Shown: piece after piece, positions 26,127-34,006 of the stretch
How positions within the stretch are numbered: the first letter of the stretch is position 1
Layout of the letters: every line of letters begins with the position of its first letter
From: Hydromonas duriensis
GTDB taxonomy: Bacteria > Pseudomonadota > Gammaproteobacteria > Burkholderiales > Burkholderiaceae
Length of the DNA: 64,000 nucleotides
Reading direction: 5' to 3'
NCBI RefSeq assembly: GCF_004363775.1
Contig: NZ_SNZE01000007.1
Span: 48,251 to 112,250 of the forward strand
Position numbers and translations under genes: made by a program
Notes under the pieces: model-generated
What the model was told of the DNA's origin: nothing
Seen by the model: only the letters and a program-made list of their open reading frames with translations
Database searches by the model: none

Positions 26127-27479
26127 ATGGCTGCAAATATACCGAATGTTGTAGAAGATGTTGATGTGGCAACATTGGCGATTCCAGATGACATGCGTTC
26201 TAGTCGCTCATCTCTCACGATGGCGTGGTGGGGCGTGTGCAGTGCGTTGTTTTATATTTTCTTGGCCGCTACTTTAGCAATAAATTTTGGCACTCAAAAT
26301 ACGATTATTGGGATGTTGTTGTCGGTTGTTGCTTACGGTTTGATTAATTCAGTTTTGACCCGCTACGCAATTAAAACGGGTTTGTCGGTATCTCTATTTT
26401 CACGTATTTTATTTGGCAAGGTTGGGGCTTTATTGGCCACCCTTATTTTCTTTTTAACAGCGATTTATTACGCTGTATTTGAAGGCTCAGTGATTGCTGT
26501 CGCGGCCAATAAAGTGATTCCAAATTTATCCTATGAATGGGCATGTGTGCTGGTTGTTCTATACAGCGTCCCACTGGTTTTTGGCAGTGTGCAGCATTGG
26601 TTGGACAAGCTGAATGGTTTTTTGTTGCCGTTTTATATCTTTGGCTTACTTTTAGCGGTTGTCATGACTGTCGGTACGTATGGCTATAGCAACGATTGGC
26701 TGAGTTTTGAGCCTCAAGGTGGGGCGGCTTCTTATGGCTGGATTTCTGTATTTATTGCATACATGGGCGTGTGGATTCTGATGATGTTTACGTTTGATTT
26801 TGCTCGTTTTGGTGCAAAACAAGATACTGAATATCATGCGCGAATTAATTTTGGCATGCCGTTTTACGTGATGACTTTTTTGATTAATGGTTTGGTAGGC
26901 ATTTTCCTTATCACATCAGGTCAGTTGGCGACCGTGTCTGAAACGGGTGTGGTTGATCAATTGATTGTGGTCTTAGGTGGCGGTTTGGCTTTGTTGTTTG
27001 TTTGGGTCACGCAAACTCGTATCAACAGTGCCAATTTCTACTTAGCAACAGTGAATATGCAGGCTTTTTTTGAAAAGCTGCTTGGTGTTTCTCTCAAAAA
27101 ATGGATGTGGGCGATACTCGTTGGTGTGGTCGTGCTTGTCATGATGCGCTCGACCGATGTGTTCAGTTACATTTTGACTGCTTTAAATTATCAAGGCATT
27201 TTTGTCACGGCTTGGGTTGGGGTGGCGTTGACGCACATTCTGTCAAAGCGTTATGACCAGTTGTTTGATGGGGCATTGCCTTATCACTCAAATCAAGTGC
27301 CTAATTTTAATCCTTGCGGTTTAGCGGCTTGGTTTATTGGTTCAGGCATGGGCTTGTTAATGACATTGACGGGCATCGGGGCGGCTTATGCACCTGTTGC
27401 GACTTTCCTTTTTTCTGTGGGGGTTTATTACGGTATGTTGCAAATCGCACATCGCGAATGGTTTGCGACTGTTGAGTAA
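26127..27479 (+). CDS. NCS1 family permease (cytosine/hydantoin permease-like)
   Basis: A 450-residue inner-membrane symporter with about twelve helices. SRSSLTMAWWGVCSALFYIF near the start and the helix with GLINSVLTRYAIKTGLSVSL are typical of the nucleobase:cation symporter-1 family. It lacks the strictly conserved purine-permease wording, so it is a divergent member. Known NCS1 substrates are small cyclic amides and related heterocycles: cytosine, allantoin, uracil, hydantoin. The gene follows pxpA after 64 bases with a strong AAAGGAG ribosome site and precedes the carboxylase genes by 92 bases. That context suggests it imports the ring compound that the downstream enzymes open. Confidence 0.88.
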   Translation: MAANIPNVVEDVDVATLAIPDDMRSSRSSLTMAWWGVCSALFYIFLAATLAINFGTQNTIIGMLLSVVAYGLINSVLTRYAIKTGLSVSLFSRILFGKVGALLATLIFFLTAIYYAVFEGSVIAVAANKVIPNLSYEWACVLVVLYSVPLVFGSVQHWLDKLNGFLLPFYIFGLLLAVVMTVGTYGYSNDWLSFEPQGGAASYGWISVFIAYMGVWILMMFTFDFARFGAKQDTEYHARINFGMPFYVMTFLINGLVGIFLITSGQLATVSETGVVDQLIVVLGGGLALLFVWVTQTRINSANFYLATVNMQAFFEKLLGVSLKKWMWAILVGVVVLVMMRSTDVFSYILTALNYQGIFVTAWVGVALTHILSKRYDQLFDGALPYHSNQVPNFNPCGLAAWFIGSGMGLLMTLTGIGAAYAPVATFLFSVGVYYGMLQIAHREWFATVE

Positions 27480-27571
27480 TCCGTGCGCTTTATCGCTTTG
27501 CGGGTTGTTTGTAGTGCAGTATTCACTACTGGCTCGCAAAGTGTTTTTTATTAATATAAGGATGAGTCATT

Positions 27572-27823
27572 ATGAGCAAAATTTATGAGATTTTAAGCCC
27601 GCTTCCGGGTACGTTTTATCAAAAAGAGTCACCAACTGCTGCACCGTTTGTTTTGGTAGGGCAAGAGATTAAAGCTGGGGATGTTGTTGGTTTGGTTGAA
27701 GTGATGAAAATGTTCAATCAAATCACCAGTGAGCACGCAGGTATAGTGATTGAGGTGTGCGTAGAAAATGATGAGCCTGTTGATGTGGGCGAGGTATTAT
27801 TTCGCATTGAGGTCTCGGCATGA
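27572..27823 (+). CDS. Biotin carboxyl carrier protein (BCCP domain only)
   Basis: An 83-residue single-domain carrier. The biotin site is Lys46 in VEVMKM, and the hairpin-rich fold is evident in GTFYQKESPTAAPFVLVGQ and PVDVGEVLFRI. Housekeeping AccB has a further N-terminal half of about 70 residues, missing here, so this is a dedicated carrier for the neighbouring carboxylase. AAGGA lies upstream of the ATG. Its TGA overlaps the start of the biotin carboxylase (ATGA at 27820-27823), so carrier and carboxylase are made in a coupled way. Confidence 0.93.
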   Translation: MSKIYEILSPLPGTFYQKESPTAAPFVLVGQEIKAGDVVGLVEVMKMFNQITSEHAGIVIEVCVENDEPVDVGEVLFRIEVSA

Positions 27824-29199
27824 GGGAGATAAAAAAATTATTAATTTGTGCTCGTGGCGAAATTGCATTACGCATTTTGCGCTCAGCCAAAGAAATGGGC
27901 ATGACGTGCGTGGTGGCACATAGCAGTGCCGATGAAACCTCTTTGCCCGTGAAATGGGCGGATGAGGCGGTCAATTTGGGTGCGCCTCATGCCAAGAAAA
28001 GTTATTTAAATCAAGATTTAATTATTCAAGCGGCCTTGGATGCTGGCGCAGATGCGATTCATCCAGGTTATGGTTTTTTGTCAGAAAATGCCGATTTTGC
28101 TCGCAAAGTGGTTGAAGCGAATCTGATTTTTGTGGGGCCGCAGCACGAGCTCATCGCCCAAATGGGCAATAAAGCGCAAGCGATTGAAACGGCTAAAAAA
28201 GCAGGTGTGCCTGTTGTCCCTGGCAGCGATGGTTTGGTTCAGACGATAGAGGCGGCACTGGCCGCAGCAAATGATGTGGGCTACCCTATTCTGATAAAAG
28301 CGGCTGCAGGCGGCGGTGGGCGGGGCATTCGTGTGGCTTATAATGCGGATGAGTTGCAAGCACAAATTCCGCAGTCACAGCAAGAAGCACTGGCTGCATT
28401 TGGTGATGCTGGGGTGTATTTGGAACGTTATATTGCCCGAGCTCGCCATATTGAAGTGCAAATTTTAGGTGATGGTGACAATGCGGTGCATTTGTTTGAA
28501 CGCGATTGTTCATTGCAACGTCGTCGCCAAAAAATTTGGGAAGAGGCACCTGCGCAAATATTGTCTGAAGAAACACGACAAAAACTACTGGAGTCCGCGG
28601 TTAAGTTGGCTAAAAAGGTCAAATACAAAAGCGCAGGGACTTTGGAGTATCTATATGACGTGGACACGCAAGAGTTTTTCTTTATTGAAATGAACACGCG
28701 CATTCAGGTCGAACATACCATTACAGAAGAGATTTGTGGGGTTGATTTAATTAAAGCCATGTTGCTTATCGCGCAAGGACATGCGTTGCCTTACCAGCAA
28801 AATGACATTCAGATGCGAGGTCATGCAATTGAAATCCGCATCAATGCGGAGAATCCAGACAACAATTTCATGCCTTCGCCTGGGACATTAACCGAAGTGG
28901 TCTGGCCTTTGGGGGCAGGGGTGCGCATCGATTCGATGGCTTACAGCGGTTATACAATTCCGCCATATTATGATTCATTGATTGGCAAGCTTATTATTTG
29001 GGCTGAAGACCGTCCATCAGCTTTAGCGCGTCTTCATCGTGCCTTAGATGAAATTAAAGTGGCAGGCGTACACACGACATTACCTTTTTTCAAATCGCTT
29101 TTGTCGGTCAATGACGTGCAAAAAAATGATTTTCATACGGTTTGGGTTGAGCAATGGATGAATCATTGTTCATCCGCATCGCAAAAGGAGGCATCATGA
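27820..29199 (+). CDS. Biotin carboxylase subunit, AccC paralogue
   Basis: A 459-residue ATP-dependent carboxylase that charges carrier-bound biotin with CO2 from bicarbonate. Seen: IHPGYGFLSENADFA, ATP-grasp AAAGGGGRGIRV, HIEVQILGD, FERDCSLQRR, EMNTRIQVEHTITEE and RINAENPDNNFMPSPGT. It departs from the housekeeping enzyme in several places: CARGEIA at the start (usually NRGEIA), RRRQKIWEEAPA (usually RRHQKVIEEAP), and GRGIRV for GRGMRV. This points to a specialised paralogue rather than the acetyl-CoA carboxylase subunit. It overlaps both neighbours by ATGA, upstream with the carrier and downstream with the pxpB-like gene. Confidence 0.93.
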   Translation: MREIKKLLICARGEIALRILRSAKEMGMTCVVAHSSADETSLPVKWADEAVNLGAPHAKKSYLNQDLIIQAALDAGADAIHPGYGFLSENADFARKVVEANLIFVGPQHELIAQMGNKAQAIETAKKAGVPVVPGSDGLVQTIEAALAAANDVGYPILIKAAAGGGGRGIRVAYNADELQAQIPQSQQEALAAFGDAGVYLERYIARARHIEVQILGDGDNAVHLFERDCSLQRRRQKIWEEAPAQILSEETRQKLLESAVKLAKKVKYKSAGTLEYLYDVDTQEFFFIEMNTRIQVEHTITEEICGVDLIKAMLLIAQGHALPYQQNDIQMRGHAIEIRINAENPDNNFMPSPGTLTEVVWPLGAGVRIDSMAYSGYTIPPYYDSLIGKLIIWAEDRPSALARLHRALDEIKVAGVHTTLPFFKSLLSVNDVQKNDFHTVWVEQWMNHCSSASQKEAS

Positions 29200-30080
29200 G
29201 CATACAAGCCACACGTTACTCGTTGGGTGGTGACGAGCATCTATTTGTTGAACTATCAGAAGCGATGTCGCTCAAGTCCTTTTTTAAAGGCATGATGATG
29301 ACCCGTGCTTTGCGTGAGAAAAATCTTTTGGGGATTACTGAGATTTGTCCCGCCAATGCTTCGTTTCAAATTCGATTCGACCCAGATATGCTGTCGGTTC
29401 AGCATATCATCAGTGTACTTAAAGATATTGAAGCGGGTTTGGGTGAACAAGACATGTGTTTAGATACGCGCATTGTTGAAATTCCAGTGTTATATAACGA
29501 CCCTTGGACGCATGAAACCTTAATGCGCTTTCGCGAGCGTCACCAAGACCCGAGCTCAACTGACATTGAATATGCGACTCGTATCAATGGTTTTAAGGAT
29601 GTCGCCGATTTTATCAGTGCGCACTCGCAAACCCCTTGGTTTGTTTCAATGGTCGGTTTTGTGGCAGGTTTACCGTTTATGTTTCAAATGGTGGAGCAAC
29701 AAAAACAAATCCAAGTTCCCAAATACCTTCGCCCACGTACGGATACGCCCAAACACACCGTCGGTCATGGTGGCTGCTTCAGTTGCATCTACTCCGTTCG
29801 CGGCGCGGGCGGCTATCAAATGTTTGGCGTGACACCGCTGCCGATTTATGACCCTAAGCAGAGAGTGACGCATTTATCTGAGTTCATGATTTTTTTCAAG
29901 CCAGGAGATATTGTTAAATATAAACCCATCACTCGCACAGAGTACGACCAGATTTTGGTTGAGTTATCCAACAACAGTTATCGACTCAAGTCAAAACCAG
30001 TGACTTTCTCGCTCAATGCGTTTGAACAAGAACCGATTGCTTATCCACAACAACTTTTGGAGGCGCTTTATGTCGATTGA
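29196..30080 (+). CDS. Carboxyltransferase subdomain C/D protein (PxpB/KipI-like)
   Basis: A 294-residue protein of the KipI/PxpB family, which is homologous to one half of the carboxyltransferase domain of urea carboxylase. The family core is recognisable in FVSMVGFVAGLPFMFQM and in GGYQMFGVTPLPIYDP. The canonical PGFPYLGGL and QTGIYP segments are replaced by AGLPFMFQM and FSCIYSVRGAGG. It is about 70 residues longer than E. coli PxpB. The ATG at 29196 follows AAAGGAGG and overlaps the biotin carboxylase stop (ATGA). Together with the next gene it probably forms the site that passes carboxyl from biotin to the substrate. Confidence 0.85.
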   Translation: MSIQATRYSLGGDEHLFVELSEAMSLKSFFKGMMMTRALREKNLLGITEICPANASFQIRFDPDMLSVQHIISVLKDIEAGLGEQDMCLDTRIVEIPVLYNDPWTHETLMRFRERHQDPSSTDIEYATRINGFKDVADFISAHSQTPWFVSMVGFVAGLPFMFQMVEQQKQIQVPKYLRPRTDTPKHTVGHGGCFSCIYSVRGAGGYQMFGVTPLPIYDPKQRVTHLSEFMIFFKPGDIVKYKPITRTEYDQILVELSNNSYRLKSKPVTFSLNAFEQEPIAYPQQLLEALYVD

Positions 30081-31044
30081 AGTGATTAAACCCGGTTTAA
30101 TGACCACCATCCAAGACCAAGGTCGCCAAGGCCACTATCATTTAGGTATTCCGCCATCGGGTGCCATGGATCAAATATCGTTTAGAGCCGCCAATGCGCT
30201 GCTGGGTAATGACGATAACGCAGCTGTTCTTGAGTGTGCCTTGATGGGGCCTGAGTTACGCTTTCAACACGATATGTGTGTTGCCATCACTGGAGCGCAG
30301 ATGCAGCCCAAAATTGATGGCGTTGAGCAAAGTTTGAACCAAGTGCTGCTGATTAAAAAAGGGCAGGTTTTGTCTTTTGGCTTTGCTTTAGCAGGTGCTC
30401 GCGCCTACATCGCCTTTGCGGGCGGAATTGATGTGCCGCTTGCGCTTGGCAGTCGTTCAACCTATGTGCTGGGTGCATTGGGTGGTGTAGAAGGTCGTCC
30501 TTTGCGTGCGGGAGATGTTTTGTCAATTGGCGAACCAAACGTACAGCCTGTTTTGGATAAACAGTTGCCTGAAATATTACGCACACCACTCAAAAAACAA
30601 TACAGTCTGCGAGTGATGTTGGGTATCTATAGCCATCGGGTCAAGTCAGAGTCGCTACAACAATTTTTGTCAGAGACATGGATGGTCAGCTCAGAGGCGG
30701 ATCGGATAGGCTATCGACTGAAAGGCGGTTCACCCCTTGAGTTCAAACCACGTACGCCGCCTTTTGGTGCAGGTGATGACCCATCTAATATTGTGGATGC
30801 GTGCTATCCAATTGGCTCCATCCAAGTTCCCTCAGGTCAAGAGCCTATTATTTTACATCGTGACGCTGTTTCTGGCGGTGGCTATATGATGGTGGGGGCT
30901 GTCATTAGTGCTGATATGGATTTAGTTGGACAGATGCCACCAAACACAAAAGTCAACTTTGTTGAGGTTACTCTTGAGGAGGCATTAAAAGCGCGTCAAG
31001 CACGCCATGAATGTTTAAGGCAAATACAAAAGCTTAAACTCTAA
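30070..31044 (+). CDS. Carboxyltransferase subdomain A/B protein (PxpC/KipA-like)
   Basis: A 324-residue protein of the KipA/PxpC biotin-dependent carboxyltransferase family. Recognised by GLMTTIQDQGRQGHYHLGIP, PPSGAMDQISFRAANALLGN, AGGIDVPLALGSRSTYVLGA and the C-terminal IGSIQVPSGQEPIILHRDA. The last segment continues VSGGGYMMVGAVISADMD, where PxpC proteins usually have TTGGYP, another sign of a separate clade. The ATG at 30070 follows GGAGG and overlaps the end of the pxpB-like gene by 11 bases. It completes a carrier, carboxylase and carboxyltransferase set. About 170 bases separate it from gabD. Confidence 0.88.
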   Translation: MSIEVIKPGLMTTIQDQGRQGHYHLGIPPSGAMDQISFRAANALLGNDDNAAVLECALMGPELRFQHDMCVAITGAQMQPKIDGVEQSLNQVLLIKKGQVLSFGFALAGARAYIAFAGGIDVPLALGSRSTYVLGALGGVEGRPLRAGDVLSIGEPNVQPVLDKQLPEILRTPLKKQYSLRVMLGIYSHRVKSESLQQFLSETWMVSSEADRIGYRLKGGSPLEFKPRTPPFGAGDDPSNIVDACYPIGSIQVPSGQEPIILHRDAVSGGGYMMVGAVISADMDLVGQMPPNTKVNFVEVTLEEALKARQARHECLRQIQKLKL

Positions 31045-31147
31045 GCTAAAAATGCCACTGAGTAGGCGAGGGGATAAAACAATCCAAAAGGCAAGTGTAG
31101 GTCAGATTTGTCACAAAGTGGCTAGAGCATATTGTTCATTAATACGG

Positions 31148-31153
31148 TAGAAT
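31148..31153 (+). promoter_or_regulatory. Putative -10 element of gabD promoter (TAGAAT)
   Basis: TAGAAT preceded by ACGG and followed by CGCC, 64 bases before the gabD start. It shares the ACGGTA(C/G)AAT core with the parE and glyQ elements. A separate TTGTCA at 31108 with TATTGT at 31130 is an alternative promoter. gabD may thus be transcribed independently of the pxp-like genes. Confidence 0.4.
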
Positions 31154-31217
31154 CGCCCCTTAGTGTTTTAAACGTCAAGATTTATTTACAGTGATTAAAA
31201 AATATTAGGAATTCAAT

Positions 31218-32672
31218 ATGCTCAACCTCAAGGATCCCAGTTTACTTAAACAACAATGCTATTTGAATGGCGAATGGGTTTCGGGTAAAGAAACCATAGA
31301 TGTCACTAATCCAGCGACAGGCGAGGTGATTGGTACAATTCCACATTTAGGTCAAGCTGAAACGGCTAAAGCCATTGCCGATGCAAATGCGGCGTGGCCA
31401 GCATGGCGTAAAAAGACCGCCAAAGAACGCGGAGCTATTCTGCGCAAATGGTATAACTTGATGATGGAAAATCAAGATGACCTCGCTTTGATTTTGACCG
31501 CTGAACAAGGTAAACCGTTGGCTGAAGCCAAAGGTGAAATTGCTTACGGCGCATCATATATAGATTGGTTTGCGGAAGAAGGAAAACGCATCTATGGTGA
31601 AAACATTCCATCTCATATGGCCGATCGTCGCTTGATGGTGACGAAAGAGCCAATTGGTGTTTGCGTTGCCATTACGCCTTGGAACTTCCCCAACGCGATG
31701 ATTACCCGTAAAGCAGCACCAGCCTTGGCAGCTGGCTGTCCAATGATTGTTCGCCCTGCGGATTTGACGCCTTTTTCCGCTTTAGCCATGGCTGAATTGG
31801 CGCACCGTGCTGGCGTGCCTGCTGGCGTATTCCAAGTCATCACAGGAAAATCACGCGTCATTGGTGCAGAATTTACTTCAAATCCAGTGGTTCGTAAACT
31901 GACGTTCACTGGCTCAACTGAAGTAGGGCGCGTTTTGATGGAGCAATGTGCGCCCAGTATCAAAAAAGCCTCAATGGAACTCGGTGGTAATGCACCGTTT
32001 ATTGTCTTTGACGATGCTGATTTAGATGCGGCGGTTGAGGGGGCCATTGCCTCTAAATACCGCAATGCAGGTCAAACCTGTGTTTGCGCCAACCGCCTTT
32101 ATGTGCAAGACGGTGTGTACGACGCTTTCGCCGAAAAGCTTGCAATCGCCGTTGGTAAACTCAAAGTGGGTAATGGCGTTGAAGATGGTGTCACCCAAGG
32201 GCCAATGATTGATGTAAAAGCCATGGAAAAGGTAGAGGAGCATATTGCAGATGCCGTTTCCAAAGGGGCAAAAGTTCTTCTTGGGGGTAAGCGTCACGCC
32301 CTTGGACACTCATTCTTTGAACCCACTATTTTGACTGGGGTGACCCAAAACATGGCCGTTGCCAAAGAAGAAACTTTTGGGCCTATGGCGCCATTGTTCC
32401 GTTTTTCAACCGAAGAAGAAGTGATTAAGTACGCCAATGATACTGAGTTTGGTTTGGCATCGTATTTTTATAGCCGTGACATTGGTCGTATATTCCGAGT
32501 GTCTGAAGCTTTGGAATATGGCATGGTTGGCGTCAACTCAGGCTTAATTTCAACTGAAATCGCTCCATTCGGTGGTGTCAAACAATCTGGTTTAGGCCGC
32601 GAAGGTTCTAAATACGGTATCGAAGATTACACAGTGATTAAATACACATGTTTGGCAGGTTTGGACAAGTAG
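31218..32672 (+). CDS. gabD: Succinate-semialdehyde dehydrogenase (NAD(P)+)
   Basis: A 484-residue aldehyde dehydrogenase, the partner of GabT; family members also oxidise glutarate semialdehyde. Seen: TPWNFPNAMITRKAAPALAA, FTGSTEVGR, catalytic Glu254 in MELGGNAPF, NAGQTCVCANR with nucleophile Cys288 (Cys290 is the conserved second cysteine), and EETFGPMAPLFRF. The length matches E. coli GabD. One oddity: the NADP-contacting KPA motif reads RPA at residues 179-181 (IVRPADLTPFSALA). The ATG at 31218 follows AGGA. A terminator follows. It is on the same strand as gabT but separated from it by the regulator and the six pxp-like genes. Confidence 0.95.
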   Translation: MLNLKDPSLLKQQCYLNGEWVSGKETIDVTNPATGEVIGTIPHLGQAETAKAIADANAAWPAWRKKTAKERGAILRKWYNLMMENQDDLALILTAEQGKPLAEAKGEIAYGASYIDWFAEEGKRIYGENIPSHMADRRLMVTKEPIGVCVAITPWNFPNAMITRKAAPALAAGCPMIVRPADLTPFSALAMAELAHRAGVPAGVFQVITGKSRVIGAEFTSNPVVRKLTFTGSTEVGRVLMEQCAPSIKKASMELGGNAPFIVFDDADLDAAVEGAIASKYRNAGQTCVCANRLYVQDGVYDAFAEKLAIAVGKLKVGNGVEDGVTQGPMIDVKAMEKVEEHIADAVSKGAKVLLGGKRHALGHSFFEPTILTGVTQNMAVAKEETFGPMAPLFRFSTEEEVIKYANDTEFGLASYFYSRDIGRIFRVSEALEYGMVGVNSGLISTEIAPFGGVKQSGLGREGSKYGIEDYTVIKYTCLAGLDK

Positions 32673-32700
32673 TTTGTAACAATTAAAATTGAGTCACTTA

Positions 32701-32728
32701 AAAAGGCGGTTTATACCGCCTTTTTTGT
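32701..32728 (+). terminator. Rho-independent terminator of gabD
   Basis: An AAGGCGGT / ACCGCCTT 8-bp stem (32703-32722) with a TTAT loop, then T6. The remaining 220 bases up to the first pilin gene are very A/T-rich and presumably hold the pilin promoter; no other feature was found there. Confidence 0.9.
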
Positions 32729-32947
32729 ATTTATAGCAGTGTTGCAGATTTTATTATTTTAAATGCCATTGTTTTCAGTGCTATTTTTTCAAGCACAAGT
32801 ATTTTTCTTATTATGTATTTAAAATATACTTAAAATTATTTTATATATCGCATTTTGGTTTATTCTGTAGTAAAATAAATACATTATTAGTTTATACTTA
32901 AATCTTTTTAAAATAAAACGTCTTATGGTGCAACTAAAATACCGAGT

Positions 32948-33493
32948 ATGTCTGTTGTCGGCTTAAAAACACGTCACTTAGATTGCTGGACTAACGGCTA
33001 TACCCTTTTGGAAACGCTGATGGTACTTGCTATGGCGGCGATTATTTCAGTGCTGGTCGTGCCAAATTTTCAATATTTACTTGCTCAGCGTGAAGTGGAT
33101 AGGGTGGCCGCACAAATGGCACAGCAGATGGAGACCGCTCGGGTGTTTGCGCAAGCCAATGCAGTCGAGGTGGTGGGTTGCCCTGTGACATCTAACCAGT
33201 CCAAAGCGGTTGTGGGTGTAGTTGCTCCGTGTTTATCTTTGGCATCCAACCAAGCGTGGCACGCTTGGATTTGGTATGTGAAAGGGGAAGGTAATGTTTT
33301 GATGCAAGTGCTTGCACGGAGTGAAACTGTGCCTGCGGGGGTGAGCCTCACAACGGGGGGGCGGATGCATATTGTGTTTGGGGCACAAGGTTTAGCGACG
33401 GGATTTAATGGAACAATTACAGTTGCCTCAGCTCAGGCGATGACGGTACGAAGCATCAGCCTAGCGAGTACAGGGCGAGTGACGCTCAACTAA
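32948..33493 (+). CDS. Type IV pilus minor pilin, FimT/GspH-like
   Basis: A 181-residue prepilin-like protein, first of a five-gene minor-pilin operon. The prepilin peptidase site is G|YTLLETLMVLAMAAIISVLV, 17 residues in, followed by the usual membrane helix and a short globular part. Such minor pilins prime pilus assembly at the inner membrane. FimT/FimU identity is by position and weak resemblance (residues after the helix, AQMAQQMETARVFAQANAVEV, are FimT-like). The upstream 220 bases are A/T-rich. The next gene starts 12 bases after its stop. Confidence 0.88.
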   Translation: MSVVGLKTRHLDCWTNGYTLLETLMVLAMAAIISVLVVPNFQYLLAQREVDRVAAQMAQQMETARVFAQANAVEVVGCPVTSNQSKAVVGVVAPCLSLASNQAWHAWIWYVKGEGNVLMQVLARSETVPAGVSLTTGGRMHIVFGAQGLATGFNGTITVASAQAMTVRSISLASTGRVTLN

Positions 33494-33505
33494 TATGCAA
33501 AAACA

Positions 33506-34006
33506 ATGAGTCCATTATTCATGTCATCCAAATTTTTAGATCGTTATCAAACAAAATCCAGCGTTCAACAGTTGGGTTTTAGTCTGATAGAGGTTCTGGT
33601 CGCAATGTTAATTGCCGCAGTGGTGGTAGGTGGTGTGATGCTGGCTCATGCTCAAAACTTACGGCAGAGTCATGACAATATGTTGTTGAGGCGGGGGCAT
33701 TTGATTTTGAGTAATTTATCTCAACGCATGCTGGTGAGCCATCAAGAGGTTTTACTTGGATATTACGATGATGGCTCTGTCAGTAAATCCAGTTGGGCGC
33801 AGATGAATGATTTACCCGCAGTACAAAGTCAAGCAAAGAATGCGGGTTTGACTAATGCACAATTTTCAATCGCTCATGTGGGCGAAGGTGTTCGGCGAAT
33901 AACCCTGCAATGGAAGGCGCATGATGTGCGTCATGCGGTTTGGCGAAAAAACTGCGGAGAGGTTGTTTTGGGGATGCATTGCCTTGACATAGATGTGGGT
34001 CCTTGA
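33506..34006 (+). CDS. Type IV pilus minor pilin, PilV-like
   Basis: A 166-residue prepilin. G|FSLIEVLVAMLIAAVVVGGV is a clear class III signal with a conserved Glu at +5, after an unusually long leader of about 23 residues; an ATG at 33521 would shorten the leader by five residues. The segment SLIEVLVAM is most like PilV. The next gene begins within its stop codon region (TGATG), so the two are coupled. It belongs to the fimT-pilV-pilW-pilX-pilE-like operon and would help start pilus assembly. Confidence 0.87.
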   Translation: MSPLFMSSKFLDRYQTKSSVQQLGFSLIEVLVAMLIAAVVVGGVMLAHAQNLRQSHDNMLLRRGHLILSNLSQRMLVSHQEVLLGYYDDGSVSKSSWAQMNDLPAVQSQAKNAGLTNAQFSIAHVGEGVRRITLQWKAHDVRHAVWRKNCGEVVLGMHCLDIDVGP

